Positions 17,344 to 26,534 of a stretch of DNA of 64,000 bases are shown here, piece after piece. A model generated the notes under the pieces. That model had not been told where the DNA came from, ran no database searches, and saw nothing but the letters and a program-made list of their open reading frames with translations. The translations under genes and the position numbers were made by a program. The stretch's first letter is position 1; every line of letters begins with the position of its first letter. Origin of the DNA: Aliiroseovarius sp. Z3 (GTDB lineage Bacteria > Pseudomonadota > Alphaproteobacteria > Rhodobacterales > Rhodobacteraceae); contig NZ_JAFMZK010000002.1 in the NCBI RefSeq assembly GCF_029105185.1, positions 1 through 64,000 of the forward strand, in the 5' to 3' direction.

Positions 17344-18018
17344 GTGATCGAGCTGGAACAAGTGTCCTACGGATATGGGGACCGCACTCTTTTATCCGAT
17401 ATTTCCATGAAACTTGCGCCGGGTTCGTTTCACTTCCTGACCGGTCCCTCGGGGGCAGGGAAAACGACGCTGATCAAACTGTGTTATGCAGAGTTGATCG
17501 CATCCCAGGGGCGCGTGTCATTGTTTGATCAGGATGCCCAGCGGATGACGCGGGATGATGTTGCGAAGGCGCGCAGGCGCATCGGCGTGGTGCATCAGGA
17601 CTGTCAGTTTCTGGACCATTTGAGCGTTGCCGAAAATGTATCGCTGCCGTTGACGGTGTCCGGGCGCAGCCTTGAAAACCCGTCCGAGCTTGATGACCTG
17701 CTTGCCTGGGTGGGACTGACGGGGCAAAGCGACGCCAAACCTCCGGAACTGTCGGGTGGAGAACGCCAAAGGGCCGCCCTGGCCCGTGCCGTGGTGATGT
17801 CGCCCGATGTTATTTTGGCAGATGAGCCTACGGGAAACATCGATTGGGACATGTCGCTCAGGCTGCTCAAACTGCTGGTCGAGCTGAACAAGATGGGTAA
17901 GACGGTGCTGATTGCCACCCATGACATGAACTTGATCCGATCCGCCAAAGCACAAATCCAGGCCCGGGTGTTGCGCATTTCGAACAGGCAGCTTCAGCTT
18001 GCAGGAGCAGACTTATGA
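17344..18018 (+). CDS. ftsE: Cell division ATP-binding protein FtsE
   Basis: A 224-residue ABC ATPase that pairs with FtsX at the septum to control cell-wall hydrolases. Walker A is GPSGAGKTT at 34-42; the signature is LSGGERQRAALARA; Walker B is VILADEPTGNID; the H-loop is IATHD. The start codon is GTG. Its stop overlaps the ftsX start by 4 bases. Confidence 0.93.
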   Translation: MIELEQVSYGYGDRTLLSDISMKLAPGSFHFLTGPSGAGKTTLIKLCYAELIASQGRVSLFDQDAQRMTRDDVAKARRRIGVVHQDCQFLDHLSVAENVSLPLTVSGRSLENPSELDDLLAWVGLTGQSDAKPPELSGGERQRAALARAVVMSPDVILADEPTGNIDWDMSLRLLKLLVELNKMGKTVLIATHDMNLIRSAKAQIQARVLRISNRQLQLAGADL

Positions 18019-18920
18019 ACGTGCGGTTGAACACGCTGATGCATTTCATTGCAGGTGATGCCCAGGCGGATCGCGTGGTGCCGCCAACAGGCTACACCGC
18101 GCGATTGACGGTATTTGCGGCCGCGTCGATGGCGTTTCTGGCTGTGTTTGCGCTGGCGCTGTCCCTGGCCACGGGCCGTGTGGCAGATCGGTGGGGCGAG
18201 GCGCTTGCGAAAAGCTCGACCATCCGCATCAATGCGCCGGTCGACCAGATGGATGCGCAGGTGCTGGCGGTGATGGAAATCCTGGCAACAACGCCGGGGA
18301 TCAAGGACGCCCGCCCGCTCGGCGACGACGAACAACGCGCCTTGTTAGAGCCGTGGTTCGGCCCTGACTTGCCGCTGGACCAACTGCCCATCCCAAAGCT
18401 TATCGAAGTGGTCGAAGACAGCGACGGGTTCGATGCCGATGGGCTGCGGGCACGTCTTGCAGGTGAAGCGCCGGGCGCGATCCTTGACGACCACACGCGG
18501 TGGCGCGAGCCGTTGGTGCGGGCAGCAAAACGACTGCGGGCGCTGGGCTTCGTAGCCATTGTCCTGATCGCGGCTTTGTCTGGTGTGGTGATTACCTTGG
18601 CCGCTTCGGCGGCGCTGGCAGCGAACGAACAGGTGATCCGGGTTTTGCGTCTTGTCGGCGCACGGGACAAATATATCGCCCACGCGTTTGTGCGCCGCTA
18701 TACACTCCGGGCGCTGGGCGGTGCATCCGTCGGCACGGTGTTGGGCGGATTGGCAATCCTTTTGATGCCGTCGGCGGGTGACCAAGGGAATTTCCTCACG
18801 GGTTTAGGGTTCGAAGGCTGGCAATGGTTGTGGCCATTGCTGATCCCACCCCTCGCCGCCCTGGTCGCCTTTGTTGCGACGCGGCAGACAGCCCAGACTG
18901 TATTGCAGGAGAAACGATGA
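18015..18920 (+). CDS. ftsX: Cell division protein FtsX
   Basis: A 301-residue four-helix membrane protein. One hydrophobic segment near residue 40 precedes a roughly 110-residue periplasmic region; three further segments are in the C-terminal half (FVAIVLIAALSGVVITLAAS onward). This is the FtsX topology. It overlaps ftsE and plsC by 4 bases each. Confidence 0.9.
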   Translation: MNVRLNTLMHFIAGDAQADRVVPPTGYTARLTVFAAASMAFLAVFALALSLATGRVADRWGEALAKSSTIRINAPVDQMDAQVLAVMEILATTPGIKDARPLGDDEQRALLEPWFGPDLPLDQLPIPKLIEVVEDSDGFDADGLRARLAGEAPGAILDDHTRWREPLVRAAKRLRALGFVAIVLIAALSGVVITLAASAALAANEQVIRVLRLVGARDKYIAHAFVRRYTLRALGGASVGTVLGGLAILLMPSAGDQGNFLTGLGFEGWQWLWPLLIPPLAALVAFVATRQTAQTVLQEKR

Positions 18921-19654
18921 TGCGCCACGCTATTCAATGGCTTCGATCGCTTGTGTTCATTGTTCAGATGTATCTGATGATGGCGGTGTTGGCTGTTTTC
19001 TTCACACCGCTGGCGTTTTTCAATCGCGACTATGCCTTTTCTGCGATCCACACATATTGTCGTTGGGTGCGCTGGACCGCAGGTTGGATGGTCGGATTGA
19101 AAACAGAAATCCGTGGCAAGGTGCCAACGGACGAGGTGGTGATCGCGTCAAAGCATCAGAGCTTTCTGGACATCATCATGATCACCTCGGCGGTGCCGCG
19201 CCCAAAATTCATCATGAAAAAGCAACTCAAATGGGCACCGATCCTGGGCTATTATGCCTATCGCATCGGCTGTGTGGCGGTTGATCGCGGCAAGCGCGGC
19301 GCGGCGATTAAACAGATGTTGGCGGATGTGAAGTCAGGGACGGCTTTGCCGGGGCAGTTGATTATCTTTCCTCAAGGCACGCGGGTCGGGGCGGGTGAAA
19401 CCAAGCCATACAAGATCGGAACTGGAGTTCTGTACCGGGAAACCGGGCAACCCTGCGTGCCGGCTTCAACCAATGTAGGCGTGTTTTGGAAGCGCCATGG
19501 CATCATGCGCTATCCGGGTCTGGCTGTGGTCGAATTTCACCCAAGGATCGAGCCGGGACTGGAATTGGAGGAGTTCATGGAACAGTTGGAAGAAACCGTC
19601 GAATCCGGCTCGAACGTCCTGATGCGCGAGGCGGGTATGAAGGTGGTGGAATGA
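18917..19654 (+). CDS. plsC: 1-acyl-sn-glycerol-3-phosphate acyltransferase
   Basis: A 245-residue membrane-bound acyltransferase that makes phosphatidic acid from lysophosphatidic acid. The HX4D motif is H80-QSFL-D85; the phosphate-binding block is FPQGTR; an N-terminal hydrophobic segment anchors it. Of two adjacent ATGs, the first overlaps the ftsX stop (ATGA). It is the third member of a chain of 4-base overlaps from ftsE to the flavoprotein. Confidence 0.9.
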   Translation: MMRHAIQWLRSLVFIVQMYLMMAVLAVFFTPLAFFNRDYAFSAIHTYCRWVRWTAGWMVGLKTEIRGKVPTDEVVIASKHQSFLDIIMITSAVPRPKFIMKKQLKWAPILGYYAYRIGCVAVDRGKRGAAIKQMLADVKSGTALPGQLIIFPQGTRVGAGETKPYKIGTGVLYRETGQPCVPASTNVGVFWKRHGIMRYPGLAVVEFHPRIEPGLELEEFMEQLEETVESGSNVLMREAGMKVVE

Positions 19655-20259
19655 TGGATTTCCTGAATACGGTTGAAGACCTCGAGGCGCTCTATGGCAC
19701 CCCGGTCGAGATGTCAGTTAGAAAAGTGACCGATCACCTCACATCCGCCTATCGCACCTGGATCGAGGCGTCGCGGTTTTGCGTTCTGACGACAGTGGGG
19801 CCGGAAGGCACAGATGGCAGCCCGCGGGGTGATGATGGGTCTGTCGTGGCGATCCTTGATCCGCAAACTCTTGCGCTGCCGGACTGGCGTGGGAACGAAC
19901 GTATCGACAGCCTGCGCAACATCGTCCGAGATTCACGTGTCTCGCTGATGTTCATGGTGCCGGGATCAAACAACGTGATGCGTGTGAATGGCGACGCTCG
20001 GCTGACGGCTGATGCCGATCTGCGGGCCAGGTTCGACAAGGGCGGCAAGCAACCCCGCGTGGTGATCGTGATCCGTATTCACGAGGTCTATCCCCAATGC
20101 GCGCGTGCCATCGTGCGATCAGGGTTGTGGTCATCCGGGGGTGACACTGTCGGGTTGCCAACAATCGGCGAGATGATGACGGACCTGACGTCCGGCGCGT
20201 TCGATGGTGAAACCTATGACAAGGAATGGCCAGAGCGCGCTAAGTCCACTTTGTGGTGA
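19651..20259 (+). CDS. PPOX-class FMN flavoprotein, MSMEG_1061 type
   Basis: A 202-residue split-barrel protein of the pyridoxamine 5'-phosphate oxidase-like superfamily. The core shows FCVLTTVGPEGTDGSPRG, the FMN-facing strand LALPDWRGNERIDSLRNI and VNGDARLTAD. These match the FMN-dependent subgroup of unknown substrate. Its ATG overlaps the plsC stop by 4 bases, so it is probably co-translated with ftsEX-plsC, although no functional link is known. Confidence 0.8.
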   Translation: MMDFLNTVEDLEALYGTPVEMSVRKVTDHLTSAYRTWIEASRFCVLTTVGPEGTDGSPRGDDGSVVAILDPQTLALPDWRGNERIDSLRNIVRDSRVSLMFMVPGSNNVMRVNGDARLTADADLRARFDKGGKQPRVVIVIRIHEVYPQCARAIVRSGLWSSGGDTVGLPTIGEMMTDLTSGAFDGETYDKEWPERAKSTLW

Positions 20260-20263
20260 TCCT

Positions 20264-20398
20264 GTGATCAGCCACCTGATGATGGATGTTGACAGTGCTG
20301 AAAACGTAGACGCAGCTTTGGCCAGTGGATGGCGCGCATATCATTGGACAGGGGACGAACGCTTGCGGGATGTTGTCAGCCGTCTTGCAAGCCGGTGA
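20264..20398 (+). pseudogene. Remnant of a HAD-family hydrolase C-terminus
   Basis: This short in-frame stretch reads like the last 45 residues of a haloacid-dehalogenase-type phosphatase. DVDSAENVDAALASGW is the usual DDSxxNVxxAxxxGW motif IV, and HWTGDERLRDVV is the typical ending. The rest of the domain, including the DxD nucleophile motif, is absent upstream, where the flavoprotein gene ends. No start codon with a ribosome-binding site precedes it. I read it as the tail of a deleted gene. Its end overlaps the convergent CMD gene by 23 bases. Confidence 0.5.
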
Positions 20399-20723
20399 AC
20401 TGCTCGAACGCCTCACGCGCCTTTGCGCTATAGGCGATGGACGGGCCGCCGCCCATGTAGGACGCCATCGCAAGCGCCTCGTTCAATTCGTCCAGTGTTG
20501 CGCCAAGACGCACCAATGATCGCACATGAAAGCCGATGCAACTGTCACAGCGTGTCGAAATGGCGATGCCAAGCGCGATGAACTCCTTGGTCTTTTCGCT
20601 CAGTGCGCCGTTGGTCTTGGCGGCAGAGCCCATTTGGGCGAAGCCTTTCATCGTGGCAGGCGTGTCCTTCGCAAGATGATGGATGTTGCCTTCGACCTCG
20701 GCCAAGAATGCTTTCCAGTCCAC
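20376..20723 (-). CDS. Carboxymuconolactone decarboxylase-family protein (AhpD-like)
   Basis: A 115-residue all-helical protein with the AhpD core. The CxxC pair (RCDSCIGFH) is followed by the conserved His and the helix VRLGATLDELNEALAMA. Such proteins are thiol-based peroxide-reducing or related redox enzymes. It lies 23 bases upstream of the end of accA on the same strand. Confidence 0.85.
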   Translation of the reverse strand: MDWKAFLAEVEGNIHHLAKDTPATMKGFAQMGSAAKTNGALSEKTKEFIALGIAISTRCDSCIGFHVRSLVRLGATLDELNEALAMASYMGGGPSIAYSAKAREAFEQFTGLQDG

Positions 20724-20746
20724 AGGCGTCTCCTTCCAGGGTGTTG

Positions 20747-21712
20747 TTAAGCGGTCAGACCCTTGGACCCCATTTTCAGGAACTTCTCGCGGCGTTCTTT
20801 CTTCAGCGCGTCACCCTTCTGGCGCTTTTTCAGGGCTTTCAACTCGGCCTGGATTGCTTTGCCGACCGCTTCAATGGCTTCACTGCGCCCACGCTGCGCA
20901 CCGCCCAGAGGTTCGGGGATAATCTGGTCGATCACACCCAGTTGTTTCAGGTCTTGCGCGGTCAGGCGCAGGGCTTCAGCGGCTTCGCGCATCTTCTCGG
21001 CATCTTTCCACAGGATCGACGCGCAGCCTTCGGGGCTGATCACCGAATAGATCGAGTGCTCCAGCATCATCACCGTGTTGGCGGTTGCCAAAGCCACAGC
21101 CCCACCCGAACCGCCTTCACCGATGATCACCGAGATCACGGGCGATTTGACATTCAGGCTGCGTTCGGTTGACCGGGCGATGGCCTCGGATTGGCCGCGT
21201 TCTTCCGCACCTTTGCCGGGATAGGCGCCGGGGGTGTCGACCAGCATCACGATGGGAAGGCCGAACCGGTCGGCCAAATCCATCAGGCGGATTGCCTTGC
21301 GATAACCTTCGGGTCGCGCCATACCGAAATTGCGTTCGATCCGCGATTTCGTGTCATTGCCCTTTTCCTGCCCCATCACGACGACCGGGATGTCGCCCAA
21401 ACGGGCAAGCCCACCCATCACCGCGTGGTCGTCCGCAAAGTTACGATCACCGGCCAGAGGCGTGTATTCGGAGAACAAGGCTTCGATATAGTCTCTGCAA
21501 TGCGGCCGGTCCGGGTGGCGCGCAACCAGACATTTCCGCCAAGGCGACAGGTCTTTATAAAGCTCCTTGAGAAGGGTGTCCGCCTTGGCATCCAACGCCT
21601 TGGCCTCACCTTCCACATCCATCTCTTCGTTTGAACGGGCAAGGGCGCGAAGCTCCTCGGCCTTGCCTTCGATTTCAGCCAGCGGTTTTTCAAACTCAAG
21701 ATAGTTGGTCAT
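20747..21712 (-). CDS. accA: Acetyl-CoA carboxylase carboxyltransferase subunit alpha
   Basis: A 321-residue subunit that transfers the carboxyl group from carboxybiotin to acetyl-CoA for fatty-acid synthesis. It starts [11 protein letters not shown]. The oxyanion-binding glycines are in [12 protein letters not shown], and family blocks ([26 protein letters not shown]) are present. The longer upstream frame is non-coding. The partner accD is at 45075-46040, not adjacent, as is usual in this group. Confidence 0.96.
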   Translation of the reverse strand: MTNYLEFEKPLAEIEGKAEELRALARSNEEMDVEGEAKALDAKADTLLKELYKDLSPWRKCLVARHPDRPHCRDYIEALFSEYTPLAGDRNFADDHAVMGGLARLGDIPVVVMGQEKGNDTKSRIERNFGMARPEGYRKAIRLMDLADRFGLPIVMLVDTPGAYPGKGAEERGQSEAIARSTERSLNVKSPVISVIIGEGGSGGAVALATANTVMMLEHSIYSVISPEGCASILWKDAEKMREAAEALRLTAQDLKQLGVIDQIIPEPLGGAQRGRSEAIEAVGKAIQAELKALKKRQKGDALKKERREKFLKMGSKGLTA

Positions 21713-21752
21713 GGCCCTGCCCAATTGCATAATGTTCATGCCTATATGCCGC

Positions 21753-21766
21753 TTGCCGCGCGGCAA
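21753..21766. promoter_or_regulatory. 14-base perfect palindrome in the accA/araC-type gap
   Basis: TTGCCGCGCGGCAA is a perfect palindrome 41 bases upstream of accA and 97 bases before the AraC-type gene. It could be an operator. The same 14 bases also occur inside the coding region near 30100, so chance is not excluded. Confidence 0.3.
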
Positions 21767-21862
21767 TACAACTGTTGCCCACGTCGTCCGCCCCGCAAAT
21801 GGGCAAGATTTATGCAGTGTCGGCAAAGTAAGAATAACGGGAAAGAGCAAGAGGAAGCCGCC

Positions 21863-22690
21863 ATGCGTTACGAAGACCGTTTGCTGCGGGTGCTGACCTA
21901 TATCCATGACAACCCTGATGGGGACTTGTCGCTGGATCAGTTGGCGGATGTCGCCGCCATGTCGCGGTTTCACTGGCACCGCGTGTTTCATGCAATGACG
22001 GGTGAGACATGTGCACAGGTTGTGCGTCGGATGCGTCTGCATCGGGCGGCGGGGCGATTGGTTCGCGAGCAAACGGCTGTGGACGAGATTGCGCAGAATT
22101 GCGGTTATCCCAACCCGCGCAGTTTTGCCCAGGCGTTTCGTGCCTCGTACGGCGTGTCGCCTATTGCCTTTCGCAAGACCGGTCAGCTGGACGCGCCGGC
22201 GCTGTTACAACGAAAAGGAGACATAGCCATGCATCCCGTGGAAATTCGCAATCACAAACCACGACGACTCATCGGTTTGCCGCACAAAGGTGCCTACATG
22301 GCGATCGGCGAGAAATTCGAGTCTGCGGCCGCAATGATCGCAGCGCGCAATCTGTGGGATCAGTGCGGACCGATGATCGGGGTTTATTTCGACGACCCAG
22401 ACGCCGTCGACGAAAGCGACCTGCGCAGTTTTGCCGGGGTGGAATGGCGCGGGGATCAGGAACCGGACGGGTTCGAAAGCGTTGACATAAGAGGCGGTCG
22501 CACAGCGGTCATGACCTACAAAGGCCCCTATGCCACGCTGAAATCCGGATATGACGCGCTTTATGGTGTCTGGCTGCCCCAATCAGGCGAAACCCCGGCG
22601 GACTTGCCCTGCTACGAGGTTTATTTGAACGACCCACGCGAGACCGCGCCGGAGGACTTGCTGACTGACCTTTGCATGCCTTTGGCATAG
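21863..22690 (+). CDS. AraC-family regulator with GyrI-like effector domain
   Basis: A 275-residue regulator. Two helix-turn-helix units occupy residues 1-100 ([21 protein letters not shown] and [21 protein letters not shown]). A GyrI/AraC effector-binding domain follows from about 120, opening [18 protein letters not shown]. This SoxS/Rob-like layout is typical of multidrug-sensing activators. The ATG was chosen after AGAGGAAG. No efflux gene adjoins it. Confidence 0.87.
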   Translation: MRYEDRLLRVLTYIHDNPDGDLSLDQLADVAAMSRFHWHRVFHAMTGETCAQVVRRMRLHRAAGRLVREQTAVDEIAQNCGYPNPRSFAQAFRASYGVSPIAFRKTGQLDAPALLQRKGDIAMHPVEIRNHKPRRLIGLPHKGAYMAIGEKFESAAAMIAARNLWDQCGPMIGVYFDDPDAVDESDLRSFAGVEWRGDQEPDGFESVDIRGGRTAVMTYKGPYATLKSGYDALYGVWLPQSGETPADLPCYEVYLNDPRETAPEDLLTDLCMPLA

Positions 22691-22694
22691 GCCA

Positions 22695-22725
22695 GCAAGG
22701 TGGCGGTGTGAAGCCGCCACCTTGC
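22695..22725. terminator. Bidirectional hairpin between convergent genes
   Basis: GCAAGGTGGCGG (22695-22706) pairs perfectly with CCGCCACCTTGC (22714-22725) around a 7-base loop. It lies between the convergent AraC-type and CoA-lyase genes. It has no T-run on either side. Confidence 0.6.
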
Positions 22726-22737
22726 CCAGTGTCGCGG

Positions 22738-23697
22738 TCAGCTGTTTGCAATCAGCTCGGCTTGGGCCACGATAACTTCAGCCTGTTTGATCGAAGCAAT
22801 ATCCACCAAGCGGCCTTTATAGACCGTGGCGCCTTCGCCGTTGGCTTTTGCCTGCTCCATCGCTGCAAGGATTTCGCGCGCTTCGGACACGGCCTCGTCG
22901 GACGGGGTGAACACCTCGTTCGCCAATGCGATCTGCTTGGGGTGGATCGCCCATTTGCCCACCATCCCGAGCGTGGCCGAGCGTCTGGCCTGTGCGATAT
23001 ATCCTTCGTCGTCCGAGAAGTCGCCAAACGGGCCGTCAACCGGCAGGATGCCATGGGTGCGGCAGGCGGCGACGATGGCGGCCTGTGCCCAATGCCACGG
23101 ATCGGACCAGTGCTTTTCGCCCTCGCGCAGCATGTAATAGTTTTCCTGTGTCCCACCAATGCCTGTGGTCTGCATCCCCATCGAGGCAGCGAAGTCGGCG
23201 GCCCCCAGAGACATGGCTTGCAGCCGCGGGCTGGCAGCGGCAATCGCTTCGACATGCGCGATGCCTGCGGCGCTTTCGATGATCACCTCGAAGCTGATCG
23301 GTTTGGTGCGTCCTTTCGCGCGTTCGATGGCCGTGACCAGGGCGTCCACGGCATAGATATCCTCGGCACAGCCCACTTTCGGGATCATGATCTGGTCCAG
23401 TCGGTCGCCCGCTTGTTCCAGCAGGTCGACCACGTCGCGATACCAATAAGGCGTGTCCAGCCCGTTGATCCGCACCGACAGATACTTGTTGCCCCAATCG
23501 ACGGTATTGATCGCCTCGATCGCGTTGGCACGAGCCACGTCCTTGTCCGAAGGGGCGACGCTGTCCTCAAGGTCGATGTTGATCACATCAGCGGCTGAGG
23601 TGGCCATCTTGGCAAACAGCTTGGTGTTCGAGGCGGGGCCAAACAGCTGACAGCGGTTCGGGCGGGCAGGGGCGGCAGGTTGGATGCGGAAGGACAT
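22738..23697 (-). CDS. mcl1: Mcl1-like CoA-ester lyase (HpcH/HpaI aldolase family)
   Basis: A 319-residue TIM-barrel lyase. The N-terminus SFRIQPAAPARPNRCQLFGP and the block DVINIDLEDSVAP closely resemble the (3S)-malyl-CoA/beta-methylmalyl-CoA lyase group of Rhodobacterales. That enzyme splits malyl-CoA into acetyl-CoA and glyoxylate in the ethylmalonyl-CoA pathway. The conserved aldolase residues lie in FEVIIESAAG and SLGAADFAAS. The start was set at MSFRIQ. A malyl-CoA thioesterase (Mcl2-type) is an alternative. Confidence 0.8.
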   Translation of the reverse strand: MSFRIQPAAPARPNRCQLFGPASNTKLFAKMATSAADVINIDLEDSVAPSDKDVARANAIEAINTVDWGNKYLSVRINGLDTPYWYRDVVDLLEQAGDRLDQIMIPKVGCAEDIYAVDALVTAIERAKGRTKPISFEVIIESAAGIAHVEAIAAASPRLQAMSLGAADFAASMGMQTTGIGGTQENYYMLREGEKHWSDPWHWAQAAIVAACRTHGILPVDGPFGDFSDDEGYIAQARRSATLGMVGKWAIHPKQIALANEVFTPSDEAVSEAREILAAMEQAKANGEGATVYKGRLVDIASIKQAEVIVAQAELIANS

Positions 23698-23979
23698 GTG
23701 GCGCCTTTCGGTAATGAAGTTGCGATTTCTTGACCGCAATCGTTATTAAATTACCGCGCTATCCGCAAGATCATTTTGCAAGCGCAGAATCTTTGATTTG
23801 CGGCGGTGCAGAAAGCAGGGATTCTTGCGCGTGCACGGTTTTCAGAGAAGATTGTCCGAGGATTGCACAAGTTCACGAAATAATATTCGAAACTCTTTCA
23901 ATTTCCCGCCGAGTTCGCAAGATATTTGATGCAAAATTCGTGAATTATTCCGCCGTTAAACTTCCATGAGGGCGCGATC
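23698..23979. promoter_or_regulatory. Divergent regulatory gap between mcl1-like gene and dgcN
   Basis: This 282-base AT-richer stretch holds no gene. Two similar elements are visible: CGCAAGAT then TGCAA after 5 bases (23764-23781), and CGCAAGAT then TGCAA after 6 bases (23916-23934). They may be paired sites for a regulator of the D-glutamate genes. No regulator gene for them lies in the window. Confidence 0.35.
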
Positions 23980-24981
23980 ATGATCAAGACACCATATCTT
24001 CTGTTTCTGGGCGATGCGCCCGATCAACTGGCGGCAAAGGTTGCACAGGGCATCAAGGACTGGCGACCCGAAAACGCTGTGGGTCAGTATCGCATGGACG
24101 GTTGCAAGGCTGATCTGGGTTTGACGGACATGACCTTGCGCGAAGCCAAGGCGGCTGGGGCCAAGACGCTGGTGATTGGTGTGGCCAACCGGGGCGGCGT
24201 GATCTCGCAAGCCTGGAAAAAGGTGCTGGTGATGGCGCTTGAGGAAGGGTTTGACTTGGCTTCGGGCCTGCACAACCTGTTGCGCGACGAACCTGATTTG
24301 GCTGCCGTGGCAGAAGCCACCGGGCGCGCCTTGCATGATGTACGCCTGCCCGAAGTGCAGTATCCGATCGCCAATGGCAAGAAACGCACCGGCAAACGCT
24401 GTCTGGCGGTGGGCACCGATTGTTCGGTCGGCAAGATGTACACGGCGCTGGCGATGGACAAGGAAATGCGGGCACGTGACATGAACTGCACTTTCCGTGC
24501 CACCGGGCAAACGGGTATCCTGATCACCGGCGACGGTGCCCCCTTGGACGCCGTGGTTGCGGATTTCATGGCGGGATCGGTTGAATACATCTCGCCCGAC
24601 AATGACGCAGATCATTGGGATTTGATCGAGGGGCAGGGATCGCTTTTCCATGCCTCGTATTCCGGTGTCACCATGGCGCTGATCCATGGCGGTCAACCCG
24701 ACGCGCTGATCCTGTGCCACGAGCCGACGCGCGAGCATATGCGTGGCCTGCCGGACTATAAGCTGCCAACGCTGGAAGAGCTGTGCGATGTCGCGCTGAC
24801 GATGGCCAAGGTGGTGAACCCGGCCTGTCAGGTCATCGGCATTTCGGTCAACACGCAACATATGTCCGAGGATGACGCTGCATCCTATTTGGCGGAGCTT
24901 GAGGCCAAGATGGGTCTGCCTGCCACCGATCCGTTCCGTTTCGGGGCGGGCAAGCTGGTGGATGCGTTGGCCTTGGTTTAG
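23980..24981 (+). CDS. dgcN: N-acetyltransferase DgcN (DUF1611), D-glutamate catabolism
   Basis: A 333-residue protein of the former DUF1611 family. An N-terminal Rossmann-like domain is followed by a P-loop NTPase-like domain with GTDCSVGKMYT at 145-155. In marine bacteria, DgcN acetylates D-glutamate and DgcA then racemises N-acetyl-D-glutamate to the L form, which enters normal metabolism. The next gene, 29 bases downstream, is the DgcA-type racemase, so the pair is diagnostic. A D-amino-acid transaminase lies 1.6 kb further on. Confidence 0.87.
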   Translation: MIKTPYLLFLGDAPDQLAAKVAQGIKDWRPENAVGQYRMDGCKADLGLTDMTLREAKAAGAKTLVIGVANRGGVISQAWKKVLVMALEEGFDLASGLHNLLRDEPDLAAVAEATGRALHDVRLPEVQYPIANGKKRTGKRCLAVGTDCSVGKMYTALAMDKEMRARDMNCTFRATGQTGILITGDGAPLDAVVADFMAGSVEYISPDNDADHWDLIEGQGSLFHASYSGVTMALIHGGQPDALILCHEPTREHMRGLPDYKLPTLEELCDVALTMAKVVNPACQVIGISVNTQHMSEDDAASYLAELEAKMGLPATDPFRFGAGKLVDALALV

Positions 24982-25010
24982 TCTGCCGGTTCGGATGTGA
25001 GGAAGTAGCG

Positions 25011-25976
25011 ATGAAGATTTCAACCACGGCAGACGTCTTCAAACTGGCGGAAGTGTTTACCATCTCGCGCGGGTCGCGAACAGAAGCGAAGGTGCTGACG
25101 GTTCGGGTGCAGGATGGCGATCATCAGGGGTGGGGCGAATGTGTGCCCTATGCGCGCTATGATGAAACGTTGGACAGCGTGACCGAGCAGATCATGGGGT
25201 TGCCTTCCGACGTGACCCGCGCGGCGCTTTACGATCTTCTGCCCGCAGGAGCCGCCCGGAATGCGGTCGATTGCGCCTTGTGGGATATGGAAGCCAAGCG
25301 CGCAGGCAAACGGGTGTGGGAGCTGGCCGGCTTGCCTGCCCCAAGGCCCGAAATTACGGCCTACACCCTATCCTTGGCCGAACCTGCCCAGATGCAGGCA
25401 CAGGCGGCCAAACACGCCCATCGCCCGCTTCTGAAAATCAAGCTGGGCACGCCGGACGATATGCCCCGGCTGGAAGCCGTGCGTGCCGGTGCGCCTGACG
25501 CCCGCATCATCATCGACGCCAACGAAGGCTGGTCGGCCGAGGTTTATGCCGACCTTGCCCCGCATCTGGTGCGGTTGGGGGTGAGCCTTGTCGAACAACC
25601 CCTGCCCGCTGGCGAAGACGAGGCGTTGATCGGGATGGACCGCCCGGTGCCGGTCTGTGCCGATGAAAGCTGCCATGACCGCGCGAGCCTGCCCAAGCTG
25701 AAGGGCAAGTATGATGTGGTGAACATCAAGCTGGACAAGACCGGCGGGCTGACCGAGGCTTTGGCGCTGCGCGACGCGGCCTTGGCGGAGGGCTACAAGG
25801 TCATGGTGGGCTGCATGGTTGGGTCATCGCTGGCGATGGCACCGGCAACGCTAGTGGCGCAAAGGGCGATGGTCACGGATCTGGACGGGCCGCTGTTGCT
25901 GGCCGAAGATCGCGACACGCCGCTTTTGTTCGACGAAAAGGGGGTTCACCCACCTGCGGCAGCACTCTGGGGGTGA
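25011..25976 (+). CDS. dgcA: N-acetyl-D-glutamate racemase DgcA (enolase superfamily)
   Basis: A 321-residue muconate-lactonizing-enzyme-type TIM barrel, otherwise named dipeptide epimerase. The first catalytic lysine is in LLKIKLG (K142/K144). Metal ligands are D169 (IDANEGW), E195 (VEQPLP) and D218 (CADES). The second lysine lies in NIKLDKTGG (K240/K243). Coupling with dgcN favours N-acetylglutamate over L-Ala-D/L-Glu as substrate. Confidence 0.87.
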   Translation: MKISTTADVFKLAEVFTISRGSRTEAKVLTVRVQDGDHQGWGECVPYARYDETLDSVTEQIMGLPSDVTRAALYDLLPAGAARNAVDCALWDMEAKRAGKRVWELAGLPAPRPEITAYTLSLAEPAQMQAQAAKHAHRPLLKIKLGTPDDMPRLEAVRAGAPDARIIIDANEGWSAEVYADLAPHLVRLGVSLVEQPLPAGEDEALIGMDRPVPVCADESCHDRASLPKLKGKYDVVNIKLDKTGGLTEALALRDAALAEGYKVMVGCMVGSSLAMAPATLVAQRAMVTDLDGPLLLAEDRDTPLLFDEKGVHPPAAALWG

Positions 25977-25980
25977 CGGT

Positions 25981-26430
25981 CTAGCTGCGCCCGGCGATCT
26001 GGGTCAGGAACACGCCAAGCCCCATGACCGCGATGCCGGATATCCGCCAGAAGGTCAGCGGGCTGGGTTGCGCACCGAACAGGCCGAAATGGTCGATGGC
26101 TGCAGCCGAGATCAACTGGCCTAGAAGGACGAAGAACACAGCGTTGCCGATCCCGAAACTGGGCGCCACCCATGTGATCGTCAGCACATAGAAGGCGACA
26201 AGGCAGCCTGCAAAAAACAAATGTGGGGGCGACCCGACGGCCCCTTTCAGCGACCCGCCGGACAGAAGGAACACAACCAACGTGGTTAGAAGGGCCACCA
26301 GAAAAAGGATCACCCCGGCGGCGACAGGCGACCCCATCCGCTGCCCCAAGGCGGCATTCAGGGCGGCCAGAACAGGGATGCCAATCCCGGCGGTCAGCAT
26401 GACGGCGGCAGATTGTGTCGCAGTTGGCAT
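25981..26430 (-). CDS. Small DMT-family permease (DUF606/YdcZ)
   Basis: A 149-residue integral membrane protein with five hydrophobic segments and the DUF606 pattern PVLAALNAALGQRMGSPVAAG near the N-terminus. It belongs to the drug/metabolite transporter group, whose small members form dimers. It sits tail-to-tail with dgcA (4-base gap) and divergent from the D-amino-acid transaminase. It might export or import a related metabolite, but this is only positional inference. Confidence 0.8.
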   Translation of the reverse strand: MPTATQSAAVMLTAGIGIPVLAALNAALGQRMGSPVAAGVILFLVALLTTLVVFLLSGGSLKGAVGSPPHLFFAGCLVAFYVLTITWVAPSFGIGNAVFFVLLGQLISAAAIDHFGLFGAQPSPLTFWRISGIAVMGLGVFLTQIAGRS

Positions 26431-26534
26431 TGGATTTCCCTTTTGCATCTTTCACGGACCCGAGTATCAACAGCCAGAACAGGAAACGCCGCGCGGGTCA
26501 ACGCACCCGTAACGTCATACCAAGGAGACCCGAC

